From the NCBI RefSeq assembly GCF_019711515.1, contig NZ_JAIGNO010000017.1, positions 1 through 43,438 of the forward strand: a stretch of DNA of 43,438 nt, in the 5' to 3' direction. The position numbers were made by a program, and so were the translations under genes. Positions within the stretch are counted from its first letter, which is position 1. Each line of letters starts with the position of its first letter. The DNA comes from Qipengyuania qiaonensis. GTDB lineage: Bacteria > Pseudomonadota > Alphaproteobacteria > Sphingomonadales > Sphingomonadaceae. Below, piece after piece: positions 8,990-16,412 of the stretch. The notes below the pieces were generated by a model. It saw only the letters and a list, made by a program, of their open reading frames with translations, ran no database searches and was not told the origin of the DNA.

Positions 8990-9005
8990 TTCCGAATCTG
9001 CGGAA
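8990..9005 (+). promoter_or_regulatory. Short hairpin in the infC leader
   Basis: TTCCG-N6-CGGAA forms a 5-bp stem in the 112-nt leader between pdeM and infC. There is no following T run, so it is not a normal terminator. It might be an mRNA structural element in the leader of the autoregulated IF-3 gene; the evidence is only the inverted repeat. Confidence 0.2.
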
Positions 9006-9056
9006 CAATGCCTACATGCGCCCTTTGATTATACGGCTACCAAAGGAGATTGCCCC

Positions 9057-9599
9057 ATAGCCCGTCCACCCCGGCGCAGCATGCAAATGCCCGTGAAAAG
9101 CGGCCCGCGCTACGATAACATGATCAATGTGCCGAAGGTCCGCGTGATCGACCACGAAGGTGAGAACCTCGGCGTTATGTTCACCCGCGAAGCTGTCGAG
9201 CAAGCCAACGATCTCGGCCTCAACCTCGTCGAAGTGTCCCCCAATGCGGACCCGCCGGTGTGCAAGTTCCTCGACGTCGGCAAGTATCGCTACGAGGCGC
9301 AGAAGAAGGCGAACCTCGCACGCAAGACCCAGAAGACGCAGGAAATCAAAGAGATCAAGATGCGTCCGAACATCGACGATCACGATTACGATGTGAAGAT
9401 GCGCAATGTCGTCAAGTTCATCGAACATGGCGACAAGGTGAAGTGCACACTGCGCTTTCGCGGCCGCGAAATGGCGCACCAGCAGCTTGGTATGGACCTG
9501 CTCAACCGCGTCCGCGACGATGTGGAGGAAATCGCCAAGGTCGAAGCCTTCCCGCGCCTTGAAGGCCGCCAGATGGTCATGGTGCTGGCGCCCAAGTAA
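9057..9599 (+). CDS. infC: Translation initiation factor IF-3, probable ATA start
   Basis: IF-3 binds the 30S subunit, prevents premature 50S joining and proofreads the start codon. The two domains are clear: an N-terminal part with [20 protein letters not shown] and [16 protein letters not shown], then a C-terminal domain with [19 protein letters not shown]. The first ATG (9081) has no ribosome-binding site. GGAG at 9045-9048 lies 8 nt before an in-frame ATA at 9057, giving a 180-residue protein beginning with the peptide [13 protein letters not shown] after the initiator. Non-canonical initiators are well known for infC (AUU in E. coli) and underlie its autoregulation. The family call is certain; the ATA start is strong inference. 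A terminator follows. Confidence 0.93.
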   Translation: MARPPRRSMQMPVKSGPRYDNMINVPKVRVIDHEGENLGVMFTREAVEQANDLGLNLVEVSPNADPPVCKFLDVGKYRYEAQKKANLARKTQKTQEIKEIKMRPNIDDHDYDVKMRNVVKFIEHGDKVKCTLRFRGREMAHQQLGMDLLNRVRDDVEEIAKVEAFPRLEGRQMVMVLAPK

Positions 9600-9628
9600 G
9601 CGACTGACACCATTGCAATAAGCGATGA

Positions 9629-9661
9629 ACCGGGGAACGCGGCCTGCCGCTCCCCGGTTTT
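9629..9661 (+). terminator. Rho-independent terminator after infC
   Basis: ACCGGGGA (9629-9636) pairs with TCCCCGGT (9651-9658); the stem continues as GCGG/CCGC after a 2-nt bulge, around a 4-nt CCTG loop, and ends in TTTT. It lies about 30 nt after the infC stop and runs up to the next gene. Confidence 0.85.
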
Positions 9662-9668
9662 GCCGTGT

Positions 9669-10253
9669 ATGAAGCATGTTTTTGCGACAGGCGCTCTCGC
9701 CGTCCTCGTACTGTCCGCCTGCAATCAATCCGACCCTGCTGGCGACGAGCCGACCGTTGCCGATCTCGAAGGCCAGCCGGGAGAGATAGCGCCGCCAGTT
9801 GCTCCCCCGCCGCCCGACGGTAGCGTGGACGGCGAGAACGATGGATATCCCAATCTCGACCCAGCCCCGCTCACTCCGGAAGCCGAACGCGGCGAGACCG
9901 GCGCCCGCAATGTCCTGCTGTCCTTCGCCCGCGCCATTGAGCTGCGCGAATTCGATCAGGCGTGGGGCATGCTCGACGAAGGCGATCAAGCGAAATGGAG
10001 CAAGGCCGAATGGCGCGCGCTTTTTGCCGGCCTCGGCGAAATCACAGTTGCGGTACCAAGCGGCACGATGGAAGGCGCGGCGGGATCGTCCTACTATACC
10101 AGTCAGGCCACGATTACCGCGAATGACAAGGAAGGCCGCCCCGTACGCTATGAAGGTCCGGTCGTGCTGCGCCGGGTAAACGATGTGCCCGGCGCCAGTG
10201 CAGAGCAGCTACGCTGGCATATCGACAGCGTGCAGTTCGACTCGACGCACTAG
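9669..10253 (+). CDS. Uncharacterised lipoprotein
   Basis: The 194-residue product starts MKHVFATGALAVLVLSAC, a signal peptide with lipobox LSAC (C18), so it is probably lipid-anchored in the envelope. Residues about 20-75 are Pro/Asp/Glu-rich and likely disordered. The remainder (LSFARAIELREFDQAWGML onward) reads like a small alpha/beta domain that could belong to the NTF2-like fold, but that is a guess. The gene sits just after the infC terminator, so it needs its own promoter. ATG 9669 was chosen because the signal peptide begins there. No function is recognised. Confidence 0.75.
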   Translation: MKHVFATGALAVLVLSACNQSDPAGDEPTVADLEGQPGEIAPPVAPPPPDGSVDGENDGYPNLDPAPLTPEAERGETGARNVLLSFARAIELREFDQAWGMLDEGDQAKWSKAEWRALFAGLGEITVAVPSGTMEGAAGSSYYTSQATITANDKEGRPVRYEGPVVLRRVNDVPGASAEQLRWHIDSVQFDSTH

Positions 10254-10296
10254 CCCCGCCCTTTCCTGCCTGTTAGCAGAGCGAGCGGGAGTGTGG

Positions 10297-11706
10297 ATGA
10301 TCGCTAGACATTTCGGATTGCTGCTGGGCGCGCTCGCATTGCTGGCCAGTGCCGTGCTGCCGGCACCTGCGGGCATGAGCCGCGAGGCATTCCTCGTCGC
10401 CGGCCTGGTCGTGCTGATGGCCGCCTGGTGGATGACCGAGGCGCTGCCGCTGACGGCGACCGCGCTGATGCCCTTCCTCGTCCTTCCTTTCGCGGGCGTA
10501 ATGGACGCGCGCGAGACCGCGAGCGCATATTATTCGCCGATCCTGTTCCTGATCCTCGGCGGCGCCTTCATCGCCCTCGCCATCGAGCGTACCGGTCTGC
10601 ATCGTCGCCTCGCGCTGGCTCTGCTGCGCATGGTCGGCAAGCGCGGCGGTCAAACCGGTGTGCTGCTGGCCTTTATGGGCACTGCGGCGATCCTGTCGAT
10701 GCTGATTTCCAATACCTCGACTGCGCTCATCATGATGCCGATGGCGGTGGCCGTCCTGCGCGGCGGCGGATCGGAGGATGGCGACAGCGAAGGTCTGGCG
10801 GGCGCGCTGCCCATGGGCATCGCCTTCGCCGCCAGCATCGGCGGGCTGGGCACACTGGTCGGATCGCCGACCAATGCCATCGCCGTGGGTCTGCTCGACA
10901 CGATGACCGGGACGCGCATCACCTTTGCGCAATGGGCCTATTACGGCTTGCCCGTTGTCATCATCGGCGTCCCTCTTGCCGCGCTGCTCGTCGCCCGGGT
11001 CCAGCAGGTCCGCACCCACCCCTTCGACACCGCTGTCGCACGAACCGCGATCGACACGCATGCCGAATGGAGCTCCGCCGAAAAACGCCTGGTTCCCGTG
11101 GTCGTCATTACCTTTCTCCTGTGGATGGGTCAGATGTGGATCGCGCCGTATTTGCCGGAAGGCTCGCTGACCGATGGGACGATCGCCATCCTGATGGGCC
11201 TGACGCTGTTCCTGCTTCCCGATGGCACCGGGCGACCGATGCTCACTTGGGACGAAGCCAATCGCGCTCCGTGGGGCGTCATCATGATGTTCGGCGGCGG
11301 ACTTGCGCTTGCTTCGGGCATGAGCGCGAGCGGGCTGGACGAATGGCTTGGGCAGGCGCTGCTGCCGCTCGAATCGTGGCAGCTGGTGTTCGTCGCCCTC
11401 GCAGTGGTCGCAATGGTGGTGCTGATCACAGAGTTCGCCAGCAATGTTGCAACCGCCAGCGGGATCATACCAGTGGTCGCAGCGCTGGTTGTAGCGCTGG
11501 GGGCAGATCCGGTACTGCTCGCCATGCCCGCCGCGCTGGCTGCCAGCTGGGGATTTATGCTGCCCGCCGGGACTGGGCCCAACGCCATCGCCTGGGCCAC
11601 GGGCCGCATCCGCATCGAACGGATGGTCAAGGCAGGATTGCTGCTCGATCTGTTCGGCATCTTCATGATCGTCGGCGTGGTCTGGGGAATGAACGCGTTG
11701 GTCTAA
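10297..11706 (+). CDS. SLC13/DASS family anion permease
   Basis: The 469-residue, roughly 11-helix inner-membrane carrier belongs to the divalent anion:sodium symporter family, which moves succinate, citrate or sulfate. Family marks include WWMTEALPLTATALMPFL near the N-terminus, the first substrate/sodium signature SNTSTALIMMPMA, GSPTNAIAVGLL, and the second-repeat signature SNVATASGIIPV with TGPNAIAWATG. The start at 10297 follows CGGGA at a 6-nt spacing. The next genes concern sulfur amino acid chemistry, so sulfate as substrate is possible, but a dicarboxylate is equally likely from sequence. Confidence 0.88.
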   Translation: MIARHFGLLLGALALLASAVLPAPAGMSREAFLVAGLVVLMAAWWMTEALPLTATALMPFLVLPFAGVMDARETASAYYSPILFLILGGAFIALAIERTGLHRRLALALLRMVGKRGGQTGVLLAFMGTAAILSMLISNTSTALIMMPMAVAVLRGGGSEDGDSEGLAGALPMGIAFAASIGGLGTLVGSPTNAIAVGLLDTMTGTRITFAQWAYYGLPVVIIGVPLAALLVARVQQVRTHPFDTAVARTAIDTHAEWSSAEKRLVPVVVITFLLWMGQMWIAPYLPEGSLTDGTIAILMGLTLFLLPDGTGRPMLTWDEANRAPWGVIMMFGGGLALASGMSASGLDEWLGQALLPLESWQLVFVALAVVAMVVLITEFASNVATASGIIPVVAALVVALGADPVLLAMPAALAASWGFMLPAGTGPNAIAWATGRIRIERMVKAGLLLDLFGIFMIVGVVWGMNALV

Positions 11707-11800
11707 ACGCACGTTCGTACCCGAATTCTGCTCGCCGTCGCAGCGTGCCGATTGAGCCTTTTGAAGGGCCCGGCGGAGTTGAATCCAAACTCTAACCAAA

Positions 11801-11926
11801 CTAGGTGCAACGCGAAAGCGTCGACCGGTGGAGAAGCGTTCCTGCGGAGGTTAGGGACGGGTGCCCCGGACGGTTCGATCGGCTCTCGCCTTCCTGAGAG
11901 CGTACAATAGGAAGGATGCTCTTCTC
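11801..11926 (+). promoter_or_regulatory. Structured 5' leader of the PLP-enzyme gene, riboswitch-like
   Basis: The 220-nt region after the permease gene contains several nested helices. CGC-GAAA-GCG (11811-11820) is a GNRA-type hairpin. TCGACCG (11821-11827) can pair with CGG-T-TCGA (11871-11878), enclosing CGGG-TGC-CCCG (11858-11868). GCTCTC/GAGAGC (11882-11901) forms a last hairpin just before AGGAAGGA (11909-11916), the ribosome-binding site. The arrangement suggests a cis-regulatory RNA. It does not match the SAM-I, SAM-II or SAH riboswitch cores as I know them. GC-rich DNA folds easily, so this is tentative. Confidence 0.35.
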
Positions 11927-13234
11927 ATGAGCGATCACGACATCGATCCCACCTCACCGCGTATGGCTCCCAAGCCGGAAGTCACCAAAATCGCCGGACG
12001 CGAACTGAAGCCCAGCACGTTGATGATGGGACACGGCTTCGACCCCGTTCTGTCGGAAGGCAGCCTAAAGCCGCCTATTTTCCTGACCTCGACCTTCGCC
12101 TTTCCGAGCGCTGCCGACGGCAAGCGCCATTTCGAAGGTATCACTGGCAAGCGCCCAGGCGGCGCGGACGGGCTGGTCTATTCGCGTTTCAATGCGCCCA
12201 ACCAGGAAATTCTCGAGGATCGCCTGTCCGTCTGGGACGGCGCGGAAGACGCGCTGAGCTTCTCCAGCGGCATGACCGCAATCTGTGTGCTCATGCTCGC
12301 TTATGCCAACCAGAACGATGTGATTGTCCATTCCGGCCCGCTCTATGCCGCTTCCGAAGGCTTCGTGGCCAAGGTCCTGGCGAGGTTCGGCGTGACCTAT
12401 GTCGACTTCCCCGCTGGCGCGACACGCGAACAGATCGACGCCGTGCTCGAGAAAGCCAAAGCGAAAGCCGCCGAGCAAGGCGGCAAGGTCTGCATGGTCT
12501 ATCTCGAAAGTCCGGGTAATCCGACCAATGCGCTGGTCGACGTCGAAGCGGTGAGAGCCGCGGTGGACGATGCGCAGCTTGATTGCCCGATCGCGATCGA
12601 CAACACATTCCTCGGCCCGCTGTGGCAGCGCCCGCTCGATCAAGGAGCGGATATCGTGGTCTACTCGCTGACCAAATATGTCGGCGGCCATTCCGACCTT
12701 GTCGCGGGGAGCATTGCCGGGGCGAAGAAGTGGATGGACCCGGTACGCATGCTGCGCAACACGATGGGCGGCATCTGCGATCCGAACACCGCCTGGATGC
12801 TTTTGCGCTCGCTCGAGACGGTCGAACTGCGCATGCAACGCGCGGGCGATAACGCTGCCAAAGTATGCGAGTTTCTCGCGGGTCACTCCAAGGTCGAAGG
12901 CCTCGGTTATCTGGGCATGATCAAGGATGCGCGCCAGCAGGACATCTATGACCGCCACTGCAGAGGTGCGGGCTCGACCTTCTCCTTGCTGCTAAAGGGA
13001 GGCGAAGCCGAATGCTTCCGCTTCCTCGATAGCCTGAAGATAGCCAAGCTGGCTGTCAGCCTTGGCGGAACCGAGACGCTGGCCAGCCATCCAGCGTCGA
13101 TGACGCACCTTTCCGTTCCGGAAGGACGCCGCGCGGAGCTGGGGATATCGGACAATCTCGTTCGCATCAGCATCGGTATCGAGGATCCGGACGATCTGAT
13201 CGCCGATTTCGAACAAGCGCTGGAGGCGGTTTGA
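11927..13234 (+). CDS. Cys/Met metabolism PLP-dependent enzyme (cystathionine gamma-synthase family)
   Basis: This 435-residue fold-type I PLP enzyme belongs to the family of cystathionine gamma-synthase, O-succinyl/acetylhomoserine sulfhydrylase and methionine gamma-lyase. The PLP lysine is K250 in SLTKYVGGHSDL, with D225-N-T-F as the pyridine-nitrogen site, Y85-S-R87 as the phosphate-contacting pair from the neighbouring subunit, and Y140 stacking on the cofactor. The ATG at 11927 follows AGGAAGGA by 10 nt; a longer in-frame version from 11861 has no such site. Known reactions are gamma-replacement or elimination on homoserine esters or methionine, and motifs do not separate them. It begins a likely three-gene unit with an ATP-grasp ligase (4 nt downstream) and an SDR. 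Confidence 0.9.
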   Translation: MSDHDIDPTSPRMAPKPEVTKIAGRELKPSTLMMGHGFDPVLSEGSLKPPIFLTSTFAFPSAADGKRHFEGITGKRPGGADGLVYSRFNAPNQEILEDRLSVWDGAEDALSFSSGMTAICVLMLAYANQNDVIVHSGPLYAASEGFVAKVLARFGVTYVDFPAGATREQIDAVLEKAKAKAAEQGGKVCMVYLESPGNPTNALVDVEAVRAAVDDAQLDCPIAIDNTFLGPLWQRPLDQGADIVVYSLTKYVGGHSDLVAGSIAGAKKWMDPVRMLRNTMGGICDPNTAWMLLRSLETVELRMQRAGDNAAKVCEFLAGHSKVEGLGYLGMIKDARQQDIYDRHCRGAGSTFSLLLKGGEAECFRFLDSLKIAKLAVSLGGTETLASHPASMTHLSVPEGRRAELGISDNLVRISIGIEDPDDLIADFEQALEAV

Positions 13235-13238
13235 AGCC

Positions 13239-14144
13239 TTGCCCCGAAGGATCGGCTTTCTAGCCTGTGCCGATACGCTCCCCGGCGACGGACCTCGTCG
13301 GGGAGACGCGTTCGAACACGATCTCGAGATCGCAGCCCTGCGCCCAGCCTGCGAAGCCGTCGGCCTCGAACTGGTCGAAATCGACTGGCGCGCGTCCATC
13401 TCGGATTTCGACGGCATCGCGCTTGTCCTGTTGGGCACGGCTTGGGACTATCAGGACCACACCGAGAAATTCATCGCGAAGCTGGATGCTTTGTCGGACC
13501 ATGGCATCCAGGTTTGTAACCCACCCGAAATAGTTCGCTGGAACGCGGACAAGCGATATCTCGAACAACTCGCTGCCAGCGGCGCAACCACTGTGCCGAC
13601 ACTCTGGCTCGACGACGTCGACAAGGCGGGTGTGCTTTCCGCGATGGACAAGTTCGGTACCGATCGCGTCGTGGTAAAACGACAGGTCGGCGCTGGCGGG
13701 CTCGGGCAGCACAGCTTCACCCGCTGCTCGTTACCTGAGGAAAATTGGTCTATGGGCCATGCCTGCATGGTTCAGCCTTTTTTGCCAAGCGTGGTCGAGG
13801 AAGGCGAATATACGTTCGTGTTCGTCGATGGGGCCTTCAGCCATGGCGTTCTCAAGCGCGCGGGTGAGGGCGAATATCGCATCCAGTCGCTCTATGGCGG
13901 CTACGAATGCGACTATGTGCCCGCGCCGCGCGATCTGGCCACGGCAGAGGCAGTCGTCGCCGCGTTGCCATTCGAGCGACCGCTTTACAGCCGAATAGAC
14001 ATGGTGCGTCTGCCATCGGGCCAGCTTGCGGTAATGGAGGCGGAGATGATCGAACCCTATCTCTATCCGGAGCAGGGGCCTCAATTGGGCGATCGAATGG
14101 CTGGGGCCATCCTCGAACGTCTCGAAGGAGCTTCCAATGGCTAA
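13239..14144 (+). CDS. DcsG-like ATP-grasp ligase
   Basis: The 301-residue protein has the ATP-grasp order: an N-terminal substrate domain with TAWDY (67-71), CNPPEIVRWNADKRYL (93-108), a nucleotide strand VVVKRQVGAGG (144-154), hinge MVQPFL (177-182), GEYTFVFVDG (189-198) and the metal-binding EAEMIEPYLY (267-276). The TWDY / NPP..WN.DK.YL pattern is typical of the ATP-grasp group containing DcsG, which closes O-ureido-D-serine to D-cycloserine. The true substrate here is unknown. The start is TTG 13239, with GGAGG (13222-13226) 12 nt upstream inside the end of the PLP gene. The next gene overlaps it by 8 nt. Confidence 0.8.
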   Translation: MPRRIGFLACADTLPGDGPRRGDAFEHDLEIAALRPACEAVGLELVEIDWRASISDFDGIALVLLGTAWDYQDHTEKFIAKLDALSDHGIQVCNPPEIVRWNADKRYLEQLAASGATTVPTLWLDDVDKAGVLSAMDKFGTDRVVVKRQVGAGGLGQHSFTRCSLPEENWSMGHACMVQPFLPSVVEEGEYTFVFVDGAFSHGVLKRAGEGEYRIQSLYGGYECDYVPAPRDLATAEAVVAALPFERPLYSRIDMVRLPSGQLAVMEAEMIEPYLYPEQGPQLGDRMAGAILERLEGASNG

Positions 14145-14928
14145 GAGGGTATTTCTGGTAATCGGTGCAGGCGCGGGTATCGGTGGCCACACAGCCGGAC
14201 GCTTTGCGCGCGGCGGCTATCACGCAGTGCTGGCTCGGCGCTCAGACGAAGCGGGGCTGACAAAGCTCGTCGAGGGGATCCAGGAACAGGGCGGCAAAGC
14301 TACAGGTACATTGCTCGACGCCGCTGCCGATGGGACGATAGAGGAACTCATCGACAGGGTCGAACGCGATATTGGCCCAATCCACACTGTGCTTTACAAT
14401 CTTGGCGCGCAGATCGGGAACCGCACTCTCGCCGATACTCCGCACCGCACGTTCGAACTGGGTTGGCGTCTCGGCTGCTTCGGTCTGTTTCGCCTCGCCC
14501 ACGCGGTCACCCCGCATATGGCAGCGCGCGACAACGGCACAATCCTCGTCACCTCGGCAACGGCCGCAGTGCGCGGCAATGCCGGGCAGCACAGCCATGC
14601 CGCGGCGATGGGCGGCAGGCGCATGTTGTGCCAGACGCTCAATGCAGAGTTTGCGCCGCAGGGCGTGCATGTGGCGCATGTGGTGGTCGACGGCTCGGTC
14701 GATGCGCCAGACACGCTAGGCAAGCTGCTCGGCGAGCGGTTCGAAGCCTACAAACAGGCCAAGGGTGTGGACGGCGTGGTCGATCCTGCAGCGTTAGCCG
14801 AAACCTATTGGCACCTTGCGCACCAACCGCGCAATTGCTGGAGCCACGAGGTGGATGTGCGTCCCTATACCGATGTGCCATGGTGGAACGACAATCCCAA
14901 CCCGGGGATCGATACCAAGCCCAAATAG
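14137..14928 (+). CDS. SDR-fold protein with non-canonical active site
   Basis: The 263-residue protein has a Rossmann fold of the short-chain dehydrogenase/reductase type: G10-x3-G14-I-G16 for the dinucleotide, and YNLG (87-90) where NNAG is usual. The catalytic Ser is represented by S140 (VTSAT), but the YxxxK pair is replaced by H154-AAA-M158. It may therefore bind NAD(P) or another ligand without classical oxidoreductase chemistry, or use other residues. HVVVDGSVDAP is a common block in the atypical SDR subgroup. The start overlaps the ATP-grasp gene by 8 nt, supporting a common transcript and related function. It is convergent with the J-domain gene across 9 nt. Confidence 0.82.
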   Translation: MAKRVFLVIGAGAGIGGHTAGRFARGGYHAVLARRSDEAGLTKLVEGIQEQGGKATGTLLDAAADGTIEELIDRVERDIGPIHTVLYNLGAQIGNRTLADTPHRTFELGWRLGCFGLFRLAHAVTPHMAARDNGTILVTSATAAVRGNAGQHSHAAAMGGRRMLCQTLNAEFAPQGVHVAHVVVDGSVDAPDTLGKLLGERFEAYKQAKGVDGVVDPAALAETYWHLAHQPRNCWSHEVDVRPYTDVPWWNDNPNPGIDTKPK

Positions 14929-14937
14929 CGCCCGCGT

Positions 14938-15477
14938 TCAGCCCTTCCACTCGCGCCGTTCTTCGGCGGCCTTGAGCACTTCGTAGGCAAGTTGGAGCTT
15001 CTGAAATTCCGCCGCCGCTTCCTTGTCGCCTGGCTTGACGTCGGGATGAACAGTCTTGGCCTTTTCCCGCCAGCCCTTCTTTATCGCGGAGAAATCGGCG
15101 TCCGCTTCGAGTTCCAGCACTTCGAGCGCCCGCATCTCGTCGGCACTGCGCGATCCGTCACCGCTACCGCTCCAGCCGTAATGCTGCGCTTCGGCGTAAC
15201 CGGCATTCTCGCTCCGCTCGGCCTTGGCTCGAGCTTCTTTTTCGGCCTTGTCCAGCCCTTCGAAATAGTCCCACTTCTGGTTGTACTCGGCCGCATGCTT
15301 TTGGCAAAACATCCAGCGCTCGGGACTGTTCGGTGCCTTGGGCGCCGGACAGTCTCCCGGCTCTTCGCAACCATGCCGGTCGCACAGGCGTACGGTCGTG
15401 GCCTCACGAGATGAGCCGTAGCCGCGCCAGCGCGGGAAGCCCCAATCGTTAGATCGACGCGCTTTAGGCACAAGCAA
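14938..15477 (-). CDS. C-terminal J-domain (DnaJ-type) protein
   Basis: The 179-residue protein carries a J domain at about residues 115-179, with the Hsp70-stimulating HPD in TVHPDVKPG. The J domain is C-terminal, unlike DnaJ. The N-terminal half contains CDRHGCEEPGDCPAP and MFCQKHAAEYN, a possible Cys/His metal-binding stretch, then a charged helix KAEKEARAKAERSENAG. Such proteins occur singly in alphaproteobacterial genomes as presumed DnaK co-chaperones with unknown clients. The start codon is uncertain; the homologous part begins near TTVRLCDRHGC. No Zn binding has been shown here; it is suggested by the Cys/His spacing. Confidence 0.8.
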   Translation of the reverse strand: MLVPKARRSNDWGFPRWRGYGSSREATTVRLCDRHGCEEPGDCPAPKAPNSPERWMFCQKHAAEYNQKWDYFEGLDKAEKEARAKAERSENAGYAEAQHYGWSGSGDGSRSADEMRALEVLELEADADFSAIKKGWREKAKTVHPDVKPGDKEAAAEFQKLQLAYEVLKAAEERREWKG

Positions 15478-15615
15478 GTATAGTCGTTTGTCGATTGAGC
15501 ATCACGGTCAATCTAGGTGGGCTGGCAAAAGGTGCAAGGCTGCAACAATCGGTTTCGATATGAAATGCTGCATCGCAACCGAGATTTAACAGTCAGGCGT
15601 TAGAGGCCCCGTTCT

Positions 15616-15765
15616 ATGAGTGAACAGCTAACTCTTTCCGCACTCGCTGCCATCATGTCGATGGCCGCCTTTGCGCTTATTGCAGGCCTGGGCGGGTTTT
15701 CAGGCGGTCATGCCGAATATCACGTTCGCAATGGCCCAATGGCGGAGCTGTACGCAGTCCGTTAA
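15616..15765 (+). CDS. 49-aa single-helix membrane peptide
   Basis: A small gene with ribosome-binding site AGAGG (15603-15607) starts at ATG 15616. The product begins MSEQLTLSALAAIMSMAAF, has one hydrophobic helix at about 8-28, a glycine-rich turn GLGGFSGGH, and ends with HVRNGPMAELYAVR. A perfect 12-bp terminator begins 26 nt after its stop. The clean ribosome-binding site, membrane-like composition and dedicated terminator argue that it is expressed. I do not recognise a family. It diverges from the J-domain gene across 138 nt, where no clear promoter motif is seen. Confidence 0.55.
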   Translation: MSEQLTLSALAAIMSMAAFALIAGLGGFSGGHAEYHVRNGPMAELYAVR

Positions 15766-15790
15766 TCACGCAAGCCGCCAGCTTACATCA

Positions 15791-15820
15791 AAAAGGGCTC
15801 CCACTATCGGGAGCCCTTTT
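15791..15820. terminator. Bidirectional terminator between the 49-aa gene and pal
   Basis: AAAAGGGCTCCC (15791-15802) and GGGAGCCCTTTT (15809-15820) form a perfect 12-bp stem with a 6-nt loop. The A/T ends provide a U tract for both strands, so it can end the small plus-strand gene and the tol-pal operon coming from the right. Confidence 0.9.
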
Positions 15821-15827
15821 CGTGTAA

Positions 15828-16337
15828 TCAGTTGATCGTAACCGTCGCGGCGCGACGATTCTGTGCCCAAGAGGCCTCGTTCGACCCAAGGGCGACCGGG
15901 CGTTCTTTGCCATAGCTGACGGTGCGGATGCGATTTGCCGGAATACCGACGGAGACGAGATAGTTCTTTGCCGAATTGGCGCGACGCTCGCCAAGAGCGA
16001 GGTTGTATTCGCGCGTGCCACGTTCGTCTGCATGTCCTTCGATGGTGAAACTCACCTGCGAATATTGGCTGAAATACTGCGCCTGACGCTGCAGCTTGGT
16101 CTGATCTTCGGCATCGATGTCGAAGCGATCGGTATCGAAATACACGACGGTATTCTGCTGGCCAACGGCGTCGACGAAATGCTGCTGCGACCCGACCGCA
16201 GGCCCCGAAGGTGCCGGCGTCGGCGCAGGAGTGGTTTCTGCCGGAGGCGGAGGAAGTTCCTCGGGCGCCTTCTTCTGACAGGCAGCAAGCGCGATGGTCG
16301 ATGCGAGCATCAGACCGGTAGCAACACGAGTATTCAT
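15828..16337 (-). CDS. pal: Peptidoglycan-associated lipoprotein
   Basis: The 169-residue outer-membrane lipoprotein links the outer membrane to peptidoglycan and partners TolB. The signal peptide MNTRVATGLMLASTIALAAC ends in lipobox LAAC (C20). A Pro-rich linker follows to about residue 50. The OmpA-like peptidoglycan-binding domain includes VSFTIEGHADERGTREYN and LGERRANSAKNYLVS. ATG 16337 was chosen for the signal peptide and the AAGGGGA site just upstream. It is the last gene of the ybgC-tolQRAB-pal cluster; the common downstream cpoB gene is absent, and a terminator follows 7 nt after the stop. Confidence 0.96.
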   Translation of the reverse strand: MNTRVATGLMLASTIALAACQKKAPEELPPPPAETTPAPTPAPSGPAVGSQQHFVDAVGQQNTVVYFDTDRFDIDAEDQTKLQRQAQYFSQYSQVSFTIEGHADERGTREYNLALGERRANSAKNYLVSVGIPANRIRTVSYGKERPVALGSNEASWAQNRRAATVTIN

Positions 16338-16412
16338 AGGCTGTCCCCTTTTAAACAGCTTGGTTGATCGGTTTAGCCCCCCGAATTCATTCCCTGCCGT
16401 AATCAAATGCAG

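Noticed and set aside
11801..11812. 12-mer CTAGGTGCAACG found at 8941 and 11801
   Set aside because: Matches of this length are expected by chance in a 43-kb window, and neither copy has repeat-like flanks.
11707..11926. Known SAM riboswitch upstream of the PLP gene
   Set aside because: I could not find the conserved SAM-I, SAM-II or SAH riboswitch cores by eye; only unspecific hairpins remain, reported as tentative structure.
13232..13241. Frame fusion between the PLP enzyme and the ATP-grasp gene
   Set aside because: A clear TGA (13232-13234) ends the first gene and the second is in another frame with its own TTG and ribosome-binding site.
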